NCBI GenBank assembly: GCA_030039695.1
Contig: JASHVB010000736.1
Coordinates: 1-10,719, forward strand
Direction: 5' to 3'
DNA from: Acetobacteraceae bacterium
GTDB lineage: Bacteria > Pseudomonadota > Alphaproteobacteria > Acetobacterales > Acetobacteraceae
DNA: 10,719 bases
The notes beneath the pieces were generated by a model. It made no database searches. It was not told the DNA's origin and saw only the letters and a list, made by a program, of their open reading frames with translations. The position numbers and the translations under genes were made by a program. This document shows positions 1 through 5,789 of this stretch, in pieces (position 1 is the first letter of the stretch; each line of letters begins with the position of its first letter).

Positions 1-108
1 GTGTCAACGACAAAATGCCAGGTTACATGGACGATAAAGTCATCACATATATGTTATGTCAGCCACTTGCGCTCAATTTGGGGCCAAGTTCGGGCTAATG
101 GTCCTTCG
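1..108. other. AT-rich non-homologous stretch at the truncated mltG 5' end
   Basis: The first ~60 bases are clearly richer in A+T than the rest of the window. Read in the mltG frame they contain a TAA at 35-37, and none of the three forward frames gives the membrane anchor or N-terminal domain expected for MltG. Recognisable MltG homology starts only near base 111. The segment at 2-20 (TGTCAACGACAAAATGCCA) begins with TGT and has a looser second copy near 24-42, which is reminiscent of the repeated terminal motifs of IS21-family elements. That identity is inference from memory of the motif style. The stretch could equally be a genome rearrangement joint or a contig-edge artefact. Confidence 0.3.
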
Positions 109-802
109 CACCGGGCTACCGGTGATGCACCGGTTGACCATCCCGGAGGGATCGACCGCGCGACGGATCGTCGCGTTGCTGCGGGGCGCCGACGCCGCGT
201 CAGGCCCGGTGGACGCCCCGCCGGAAGGCGCGGTGCTGCCGCAAACCTACGACTACATCTACGGCACACGGCGGATGGCACTCCTGGCGCGAGCGGAAGC
301 GGCGATGGGGCGCACGTTGGTCGCCGCCTGGGCAGGCCGCGCGCCGGGCCTGCCGATCGCCTCACTGCATGACGCGCTGATCCTGGCAAGCATCGTGGAG
401 CAAGAGACAGCTCTACCCGACGAACGGCCGCGGGTCGCCGCTGTGTTCCTGAACAGATTGCGGCTGGGGATGCGGCTGGATGCGGATCCGACAGTGGCTT
501 ACGCGTTGGACCACGGAGCGGAGCCGCTCGGCCATTCGCTGACGCGAGCCGAACTCGACAGTGACGACCCGTTCAACACCTACCGTAACAGTGGCCTGCC
601 GCCTGGGCCGATTTGCTCTCCGGGTATCGCCAGCATTCGGGCTGTGCTGCACCCGACGGACACGGATGATCTCTATTTCGTGGCCGATGGCAGCGGCGGC
701 CACGTGTTCTCGCGGACGCTGAAGGAGCAGGAGAAGAACGTCGCGCGTTGGCGGGCGCTGACCGCCCCCGCCAACGGGGTGGCGCGAGGGCGTGCAGATT
801 AA
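56..802 (+). CDS. mltG: Endolytic transglycosylase MltG, 5'-truncated
   Basis: MltG is an inner-membrane lytic transglycosylase that cuts nascent peptidoglycan strands and is proposed to end glycan polymerisation. The C-terminal YceG/MltG domain is complete here. Visible motifs are the LTIPEG segment (about residues 27-32), LPQTY (61-65, usually PDTY), ASIVEQET (111-118, containing the conserved glutamate, likely E115), then a NRL..GM.L.ADPTV segment, NTY, GLPPGPI and YFVADGSGGHVFS. The predicted protein has 248 residues against roughly 320-350 for the family. The N-terminal membrane anchor and the first part of the LysM-like domain are missing, and residues 1-18 do not look like MltG. The ATG at 56 is simply the first in-frame start after the TAA at 35-37, so it may not be used. 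The product would lack its anchor and is possibly non-functional, a pseudogene 3' fragment. The TAA stop overlaps the stop of the convergent MBL gene. Confidence 0.75.
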   Translation: MSATCAQFGAKFGLMVLRTGLPVMHRLTIPEGSTARRIVALLRGADAASGPVDAPPEGAVLPQTYDYIYGTRRMALLARAEAAMGRTLVAAWAGRAPGLPIASLHDALILASIVEQETALPDERPRVAAVFLNRLRLGMRLDADPTVAYALDHGAEPLGHSLTRAELDSDDPFNTYRNSGLPPGPICSPGIASIRAVLHPTDTDDLYFVADGSGGHVFSRTLKEQEKNVARWRALTAPANGVARGRAD

Positions 803-1695
803 GGCGATGTGCCTCGCACCGTCGGCAACCACACCTCCGGCACGAAGGCATAGCCGCTGCCGTCACGCGCCAGGTGTCCGAACGCCGGAAAGTCCAGGTG
901 CATGCCCGACACGCGCAGCCGATCTGTCGCTGCCATGTCGAAGATTCGCTTCCGCGTGGCGATCGCCCGGGCGGCGTCAACGTCGAAGCCCATTCCTATG
1001 TCGGGCCGTGCGAACTGCACGCCCGGCATATGCACAATGTCCCCCCAGATCAGCAGCGAATCGCCGCCTGACGAGATCAGCCAGCCGGTGTGGCCCGGCG
1101 TGTGACCCGGCTCTGGCACCGCAGTGACTCCGGGTAACACCTCGCCGTCGGTGATCTCACGCATGCGGTTGCCATAGGCACGCATGGTCGCACGCGCGAG
1201 CTCGGCGAACTGCATCTCCTGGTCCGACGCCTTGGCAAGGATCGCGTCATCGCCCCAGAAACGCAGTTCAGCGCCGTGGACGATCAGTTCGGCGTTAGGG
1301 AAGACCGCGCGGCCCTCGCCGTCGAGGAGACCACCGACATGATCGGGGTGAAGATGCGTCGACAGGATAGCGTCCACGCTGGCCGGCGCCACGCCCATGG
1401 CAGCAAGATTGGCCGCGAGGCGCCCCATCTCCGGCCCCATGGCACCGCCGCAGCCGGCATCGACCAGCACCAGTTTGCCCGCCAGGTGCAACAGGAACGC
1501 ATTGACGGTGATACGCGGCGGCACCGTGCGGAAGCTTGCGTGATGGAGCGATTGGGCGTCGGCTGCGGGGATACCGGCCAGCCAATCGAAGGACCCTTCG
1601 AAGATACCGTCGTTCAGGGCCGTTACCACGAATTCGCCGACGGATCGGTGGTGCACGCCTGGCACCTGGCATTCGGGCTTTGCGAAATCGGTCAT
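799..1695 (-). CDS. MBL-fold metallo-hydrolase
   Basis: The 298-residue protein has the complete metal-binding set of the metallo-beta-lactamase superfamily: H114-x-H116-x-D118-H119 (in STHLHPDHVGG), H198 (in PGHTPGH), D219 (in WGDIVH) and H266 (in SGMHLDFP). This predicts a two-metal hydrolase. The pattern of an N-terminal TALNDG strand followed by R-x-x-VNAFL and VDAGCG resembles the family of quorum-quenching lactonases and related esterases, but the substrate cannot be assigned. There is no signal peptide, so it is probably cytoplasmic. The start is ATG at 1695-1693, preceded by an AAAGGGGGA ribosome-binding site. It overlaps the upstream SDR stop by four bases (ATGA), so the two genes are probably translated together. 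Its TAA (801-799) interlocks with the mltG TAA. Confidence 0.88.
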   Translation of the reverse strand: MTDFAKPECQVPGVHHRSVGEFVVTALNDGIFEGSFDWLAGIPAADAQSLHHASFRTVPPRITVNAFLLHLAGKLVLVDAGCGGAMGPEMGRLAANLAAMGVAPASVDAILSTHLHPDHVGGLLDGEGRAVFPNAELIVHGAELRFWGDDAILAKASDQEMQFAELARATMRAYGNRMREITDGEVLPGVTAVPEPGHTPGHTGWLISSGGDSLLIWGDIVHMPGVQFARPDIGMGFDVDAARAIATRKRIFDMAATDRLRVSGMHLDFPAFGHLARDGSGYAFVPEVWLPTVRGTSP

Positions 1696-2486
1696 GAGTC
1701 CCCCTTTGGCACCTCTGGCCCCCGCGCCCTGAAACGCCGGCGCGCCAGCAGGCCACCGATTGGTCCGGGCGGCAACAGGTCGCCGATGCGTGCTGCCAGC
1801 CCCATCCACCAGGGAAACGTCACCCGGACGCGGCCCGCCCCGACGCCGCGCAGGATGATGCGAGCCGCCCGCTCGGCGTCCATCAGCCCTGGCATCGGAA
1901 AGCGGTTGCGAGCGGTCATCGGCGTGCGGATGTATCCGGGGCACACGCTGGTCAGGATGATGCCGTCCCCGCGCAGTCCGGGCGCCGATGCAACAGTCCA
2001 TGCGTCGACCGCCGCCTTGGACGCGCCGTAGGCTGGCGCAGCGAATGTCGCGATGAGTGCCGCAATCGACGCGATAACCACAATGCGGCCGCGCACACCG
2101 TCTGCGCCGGGTGACTGAGCCGCCATGACATCGATCGCAGGCAGCACGGTGTTGAACACGCCGTCCACGTTGGTCGCGAAGATCGCACGTGTTTGGCCCG
2201 GCCGTTCCACGAAGGCTCGTCCTGTGCCGGCCGAGATGCCCGCATTGGCGACAACGAGGTCGAGTTTGCCGGCCGCCTTCACCCATGCCGCCATCGCCGC
2301 GGCATCACGCACGTCCAGCACGACGGGCGCCACGGTCGCGCCGCGCGCTTGACACGCAGCCGCAACCATGTGGAGCCGGGCCTGATCACGGCCTGATAGA
2401 TGCAGCGTGGCACCGGGTGCCGCGAGGGCATGAGCCAGCGCCTCGCCAATGCCAGACGACGCGCCAGTGATGAGGATGGATTGCAC
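1692..2486 (-). CDS. SDR-family NAD(P)-dependent oxidoreductase
   Basis: This is a classical short-chain dehydrogenase of 264 residues when started at the GTG at 2486-2484. The Rossmann cofactor motif T7-G-A-S-S-G-I-G14 sits at the very N-terminus. It is followed by D58 (LDV, adenine-ring site), N81-A-G83, N106, catalytic S140 and Y153-G-A-S-K157, and the PGYIRTPM segment after the active site. It should catalyse an NAD(P)-dependent carbonyl/alcohol conversion; the substrate is unknown. The C-terminus carries an apolar FPWWMGLAARI stretch and a basic tail. The GTG start is preferred because family members begin a few residues before the TGxxxGxG motif. A longer reading from GTG 2549 would run into the divergent yicC start. 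It is the first gene of a leftward pair with the MBL hydrolase (ATGA overlap), so the two enzymes may share a pathway. Confidence 0.88.
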   Translation of the reverse strand: MQSILITGASSGIGEALAHALAAPGATLHLSGRDQARLHMVAAACQARGATVAPVVLDVRDAAAMAAWVKAAGKLDLVVANAGISAGTGRAFVERPGQTRAIFATNVDGVFNTVLPAIDVMAAQSPGADGVRGRIVVIASIAALIATFAAPAYGASKAAVDAWTVASAPGLRGDGIILTSVCPGYIRTPMTARNRFPMPGLMDAERAARIILRGVGAGRVRVTFPWWMGLAARIGDLLPPGPIGGLLARRRFRARGPEVPKGDS

Positions 2487-2488
2487 GG

Positions 2489-2504
2489 CACGGAATATCC
2501 CGTG
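2489..2504. promoter_or_regulatory. Candidate operator palindrome between SDR and yicC
   Basis: In the 53-base gap between the divergent SDR and yicC starts there is an inverted repeat CACGG-6-CCGTG (arms 2489-2493 and 2500-2504) around an AT-rich centre. Its location just upstream of the SDR start would suit a repressor site, but five-base arms can occur by chance and no regulator gene is present in the window. Confidence 0.2.
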
Positions 2505-2539
2505 TTGCAGGGGCCGGGGCGGCTGATAGAAGACCAGCC

Positions 2540-3427
2540 ATGATCGCACTTGCTTCCATGACCGGTTTCACCCGCACCGAAGGCAGCGCGGGCGGCTTCG
2601 TCTGGGCCTGGGAGCTGCGTAGTGTCAATGGCCGTGGCCTCGACCTGCGCTTCCGGCTGCCGCCGGGGTGGGATGTGGTGGAACAAGCGCTGCGTGAGGC
2701 CGCCGGCAAGGTGCTGAAGCGCGGCAATGTCACCGCGAACCTCACGGTAAAGCGAGAGACAGAGGCGCGGCTGGCGCTGGACAGTGTCGCTCTGGAGCAA
2801 GCATTGGCGTTGGCGCTGGACCTGCATCGGCGGATTCCGGGTAGTCCGGTGCCCCGGCCGGAGGCGCTGCTATCGTTGCCGGGCGTGTTGCGCGCGGCAG
2901 CGGTTGATCCGGCTGAGGAACGCGCCGTGGCGACGGAGCCAGTGCGGGCGGGATTTGCCGAGGCACTGACTGGCCTCGTGGCCTCGCGGCAGGCTGAGGG
3001 CGCGCGGCTGGCCGCGACGCTGAAAGGGTTGCTGGACGAGATCGCCGCATTGCGTACACGTGCCGCGGCGGAGGCAGCAGACCAACCGGCCGCGCAGCGC
3101 GCACGGGTGATGGAGAATCTGACCGCTCTGCTGCGCGAGGCACCCTCGTTGCCTGAGGAACGCATCGCGCAGGAAGTGGCGTTGCTGGCCGCGCGCTCGG
3201 ATGTGCGCGAGGAGCTGGACCGACTGGACAGCCATATCGCTGCGGCCCATGCGCTGATGGACGAAGCCGTGAATGTGGGGCGACGGTTGGATTTTCTGAT
3301 GCAGGAATTCAACCGCGAGGCGAACACGCTGTGCAGCAAGTCCGCATCGGCGGCACTGACCGCGACCGGACTGAAGCTCAAGGCGGCCATCGAGCAACTG
3401 CGCGAGCAGGTGCAGAATATTGAGTAG
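2540..3427 (+). CDS. yicC: YicC/YloC family endoribonuclease
   Basis: The 295-residue protein has both YicC-family halves. The N-terminal YicC-like domain opens with SMTGF (residues 6-10) followed by an ELRSVNGRGLDLRFRLP region, close to the family's E-SVN-R-LD pattern. The C-terminal DUF1732 domain carries VGRRLDFLMQEFNREANT, then SKS, and ends LREQVQNIE, near-consensus for the family. E. coli YicC has been described as an RNA endonuclease. Between the two halves the protein is rich in alanine and arginine and probably helical. Length is normal. The ATG at 2540 has a weak GAAGA ribosome-binding site; the ATG at 2555-2557 (of SMTGF) is a less likely alternative because it would cut the family N-terminus. 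It is divergent from the SDR gene and lies upstream of gmk, its usual neighbour in proteobacteria. Confidence 0.95.
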   Translation: MIALASMTGFTRTEGSAGGFVWAWELRSVNGRGLDLRFRLPPGWDVVEQALREAAGKVLKRGNVTANLTVKRETEARLALDSVALEQALALALDLHRRIPGSPVPRPEALLSLPGVLRAAAVDPAEERAVATEPVRAGFAEALTGLVASRQAEGARLAATLKGLLDEIAALRTRAAAEAADQPAAQRARVMENLTALLREAPSLPEERIAQEVALLAARSDVREELDRLDSHIAAAHALMDEAVNVGRRLDFLMQEFNREANTLCSKSASAALTATGLKLKAAIEQLREQVQNIE

Positions 3428-3446
3428 TTGAAGGTGTTGGGAACCA

Positions 3447-3468
3447 CAGATGCACGCAGATGCATGCC
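3447..3468. repeat. Short tandem decamer after yicC
   Basis: Immediately 5' of the large hairpin is an imperfect tandem of a ten-base unit, GATGCACGCA then GATGCATGCC, preceded by AACCACA. Sequences of the form ACCACAGATGNACNCAGATG are a dispersed intergenic repeat type I have seen in several bacterial genomes. I cannot verify copy number from this window. Confidence 0.35.
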
Positions 3469-3492
3469 GAAGGGGCGCAGGACGTGGGCCTC

Positions 3493-3574
3493 TCCTGGCA
3501 TTGCGAGGAACCGAGCGACGAGGCAACCACCGGCAGGTGATTGCGTCGTCGCTCGGTTCCTCGCAATGACAGGA
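3493..3574. repeat. Large REP-like palindrome (two 34-base arms)
   Basis: Arms at 3493-3526 and 3541-3574 are reverse complements at 32 of 34 positions, separated by a 14-base loop that can itself pair CACC with GGTG. The core CATTGCGAGGAACCGAGCGA reads from both outer ends. CATTGCGAGGA... palindromes are a common class of dispersed intergenic repeat in proteobacterial genomes. The element fills the yicC-gmk gap and ends 20 bases before the gmk start. In RNA it would form a very stable hairpin that could block read-through or protect the yicC 3' end, but there is no T-run typical of an intrinsic terminator. Confidence 0.8.
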
Positions 3575-3594
3575 TACGCAGCCACCTGAATCCA

Positions 3595-4227
3595 ATGCCC
3601 CCGATTGCGCGACGCGGCGTTTGCCTGGTGCTGTCAGCGCCGTCCGGCGCGGGCAAAACGGCGATCGCCGACGCGTTGATCGCCAGCGAACCTGATCTGC
3701 GGCGGTCGGTTAGTGTCACGACCCGGCCGCCTCGAGCCGGCGAAATCGATGGCGTGCATTATCATTTTCACACAAGTGAATCATTCCGTGTCCTCGTTGA
3801 ATCGGATGGGCTGCTGGAGTGGGCCCAGGTTCTCGGGCGGTTCTCATACGGCACGCCAAGGGCGCCGGTGGAGGCCGCACTCGCGGCAGGTCTGGACATG
3901 GTGTTCGACATTGACTGGCAGGGCCATCGCCAACTCCGGGCGGCGCTCCCGGCCGACGTGGTTGGCGTATTCATTCTGCCGCCTGACATCGCCGCGCTGG
4001 AGTCGCGGCTACGCGCACGCGCGGGCGACGAAGGAGCGGAAATTGCACGACGCATGGGCCTCGCGCAGGCCGAGATCAGCCATTGGGCTGAATTCGATCA
4101 TGTCGTGGTCAACGATGACCTGTCCGCAGCGGTGGAATCAGTGCGCGCGATCCTGCACGCAGCGCGGTCGGCAACTGCACGGCAGACCGGAGTGGGCAAC
4201 TTCGTGCGCGAGCTCGGAGCAGGCTGA
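3595..4227 (+). CDS. gmk: Guanylate kinase
   Basis: Phosphorylates GMP to GDP with ATP, an essential step of guanine nucleotide synthesis in the cytoplasm. The 210-residue protein has the full set of family motifs: P-loop A15-PSGAGKT22, the GMP-binding region SVSVTTRPPRAGE (38-50) with S40, R44 and R47, Y56, LLEWAQV (E75), YGTPRAPVE (Y85-T87), and DIDWQG (105-110). A lid region follows with spaced arginines, and then a VVND segment near the C-terminus. The start at ATG 3595 puts the P-loop at the usual distance from the N-terminus. Upstream in-frame codons belong to the REP-like palindrome and are not protein-like. There is no good ribosome-binding site before this ATG; the nearest purine run (AGGA at 3571-3574) is about 20 bases away and inside the palindrome. 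Confidence 0.95.
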   Translation: MPPIARRGVCLVLSAPSGAGKTAIADALIASEPDLRRSVSVTTRPPRAGEIDGVHYHFHTSESFRVLVESDGLLEWAQVLGRFSYGTPRAPVEAALAAGLDMVFDIDWQGHRQLRAALPADVVGVFILPPDIAALESRLRARAGDEGAEIARRMGLAQAEISHWAEFDHVVVNDDLSAAVESVRAILHAARSATARQTGVGNFVRELGAG

Positions 4228-4238
4228 AAGGAAGCGCG

Positions 4239-5309
4239 ATGAAGTTCGGATATTTCACGCTCAGCGACAACGCCTATCGCGACAATCAGCGTCCGGCCAA
4301 CCAGTTCGTCTCCGAGATCATTGACCAGGCGGTGTACGCCGAAGAGGTTGGCCTGCATTCGGTCTGGATCGGCGAGCATCATTTCAGCACCCTGGGTGTG
4401 CTGTCCTGTCCCGATCTTGCTTTGGCGCACATTGCCGCACGCACCCAGCGCATTCGGCTGGCGCCGGCGGTGACGGTGCTGCCTCTGCACCATCCGATCC
4501 GCGTCGCTGAGCAATGGGCCACGCTCGATCTGCTGTCAGGCGGGCGCGTCGATTTCGCCGCCGGCCGCGGCTACGACCGCCGCGAATATATACCGCTGGG
4601 CGTGTCCTTCGAGGACAACCAATCAATCTTTGAGGAAGCCATGGAGGTGGTGCGCCGCCTCTGGTCGGCTGGCACGCCGATCTCGCACTGCGGCGAGTAC
4701 TATGCGTTCGAGAACGTGACAATCACCCCGCAGCCGCTGCAGCGCCCGATCCCGGCGTATGTCGGGTCGTTCTCGCAGCCGTCGATCGAGCTGGCCGCTC
4801 GGCTGGGCTGCGGCCTAATCGTGGCGCCGTTCGCCGCCGCGATCAGCTTTGGCGGGCTGCGCCAGGTGCGCCAGCTCTATCATGACACCTGCGCGCGCCA
4901 TGGCACTGTACCTGCGCGGCTGATGTGCAGCTACTTCATCCATTTCGCCGATACGCCGGCCGAAGAAGAGGCCGCGCGAGCGCGCCAGATTCGCTACTAT
5001 CGCGAATGTGTCATTCCGGCCTTCCCTGGCGATCCGGCCACCGCGCCGCCGAGCTATCGCTATTTCATCGGCATGGTGGAGCGGCTGCGCTTGGTACGGC
5101 CGCACGACCTCACGGAGAATTCCGTGCTGATCGGATCGCCAAGCCATATCACCGAGGTGTTGTGGCGCGTGCAGGAAGCAGGGTTTGACGAAGTGATCCT
5201 GTATTTCAACGTCGGACTGAAGCCGCACGCCCAGGTCAAGGACGAGATGGCGCGTTTCATGATGGATGTCGCGCCGGCATTTGCGCGAACGGGGGCCGAT
5301 CATGTCTGA
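4239..5309 (+). CDS. LLM-class flavin-dependent oxidoreductase (luciferase-like monooxygenase)
   Basis: The 356-residue protein belongs to the bacterial-luciferase-like TIM-barrel family, which uses reduced FMN (or F420 in other taxa) and oxygen. Visible family features are the first strand MKFGYF, the WIGEHHF motif (residues 43-49), a segment PAVTVLPLHHPIRVAEQ, then LLSGGRVDFAAGRGYD, and the C-terminal LIGSPSHITEVLW, corresponding to the common ...GSPE-V pattern. The ATG at 4239 has a strong AAAGGAAG ribosome-binding site and lies 11 bases after gmk, but functionally it belongs with the transporter genes downstream. The next gene overlaps its end by 8 bases, indicating coupled translation. 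The substrate is unknown; members linked to ABC importers often oxidise sulfonates, amines or other small imported compounds, so that role is only an inference. Confidence 0.92.
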   Translation: MKFGYFTLSDNAYRDNQRPANQFVSEIIDQAVYAEEVGLHSVWIGEHHFSTLGVLSCPDLALAHIAARTQRIRLAPAVTVLPLHHPIRVAEQWATLDLLSGGRVDFAAGRGYDRREYIPLGVSFEDNQSIFEEAMEVVRRLWSAGTPISHCGEYYAFENVTITPQPLQRPIPAYVGSFSQPSIELAARLGCGLIVAPFAAAISFGGLRQVRQLYHDTCARHGTVPARLMCSYFIHFADTPAEEEAARARQIRYYRECVIPAFPGDPATAPPSYRYFIGMVERLRLVRPHDLTENSVLIGSPSHITEVLWRVQEAGFDEVILYFNVGLKPHAQVKDEMARFMMDVAPAFARTGADHV

Positions 5310-5571
5310 CGAAACCACAAAAAGGACCGAGGTTCTCATCGACCGGCTGCGTGAAGGGGGCCACCACGGTGCAGCGAACCACCTCGCGCGGACGCTCGCC
5401 CTTGGCGCAGAAAGCGGCCTGCTCTTCGCATTGCGCGAGACACTCGAAGCTCTGCTGACCGGCATCGAAGCGATCGATCCCGTCACTGAGACGATGATGG
5501 AGGAGCTACGGCTGGAAGTGGAGAAGCGCCTCGGAGCACCGGGCGGGACAGCCTCGAACTCGAGAGGTTGA
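5302..5571 (+). CDS. Small hypothetical protein, helical
   Basis: I do not recognise this 89-residue protein. It starts at ATG 5302, inside the last codons of the LLM gene (8-base overlap, different frame), with a GGGGG ribosome-binding site 8-10 bases upstream, so it is likely translated by coupling. The sequence is mostly predicted helix, with amphipathic patterns such as VLIDRLREGGHHGAANHLAR and MMEELRLEVEKRL. It has no cysteines and no membrane segment, and the last dozen residues look disordered. The tight coupling suggests a partner or accessory of the flavin enzyme or an operon-specific factor; this is inference only. Confidence 0.72.
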   Translation: MSDETTKRTEVLIDRLREGGHHGAANHLARTLALGAESGLLFALRETLEALLTGIEAIDPVTETMMEELRLEVEKRLGAPGGTASNSRG

Positions 5572-5585
5572 CGCCCGCCGCACCT

Positions 5586-5613
5586 CATTGCGGGGCGCGC
5601 CGCGCCGAGGCAA
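5586..5613. repeat. Diverged single-arm relative of the REP-like palindrome
   Basis: CATTGCG-14-GAGGCAA at 5586-5613 has the same two ends and exactly the same 28-base length as the left arm core of the palindrome at 3499-3526, with a diverged middle that contains its own GGCGC-GCC-GCGCC hairpin. It sits 14 bases after a stop codon, also a 3' intergenic position. It may be a decayed copy of the same dispersed repeat family. Confidence 0.4.
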
Positions 5614-5709
5614 TCTGTGGCTCCTGCGATCTGCCAGCCTTGGCTCGTATCCGGTGGCAGTGGCGGTATTGGTTCGGGTCAATCCTCGACCGTGTAAGCG
5701 TGGGTCGGC

Positions 5710-5743
5710 TTGACAGCAGACCGTCCGAGAGGCTCAGAGTAAT
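5710..5743 (+). promoter_or_regulatory. Possible sigma-70-like promoter before the binding-protein gene
   Basis: The 218-base gap before the substrate-binding protein gene holds a perfect -35 box TTGACA (5710-5715). Candidate -10 boxes downstream are poor: CAGAGT at 5735 with a 19-base spacer, or AGTAAT at 5738 with 22. The gap length and the -35 box support a separate promoter for the transporter, but the weak -10 leaves it uncertain. Confidence 0.25.
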
Positions 5744-5789
5744 TGCGCGGGCGAGCAACGAACCGCCGGTTCAATCGGGGGAAACGCAC

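Noticed and set aside
3..98. Frame open from the left edge to a TAA at 96-98 (31 codons), as if the tail of an upstream gene
   Set aside because: Too short and without recognisable residues; it cannot be told from chance at the window edge.
1276..2031. 251-codon forward frame opposite the SDR and MBL genes
   Set aside because: The opposite strand carries two proteins with complete catalytic motifs; the forward frame shows only shadow composition of a GC-rich gene.
2386..3585. 399-codon reverse frame across yicC and the palindrome
   Set aside because: Serine/alanine-rich antisense shadow of yicC, which has near-consensus family motifs on the + strand.
5568..5789. In-frame N-terminal extension of the binding protein from 5568
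   Set aside because: The extension would place the Tat signal about 74 residues in; the ATG at 5790 with its own ribosome-binding site is the natural start.
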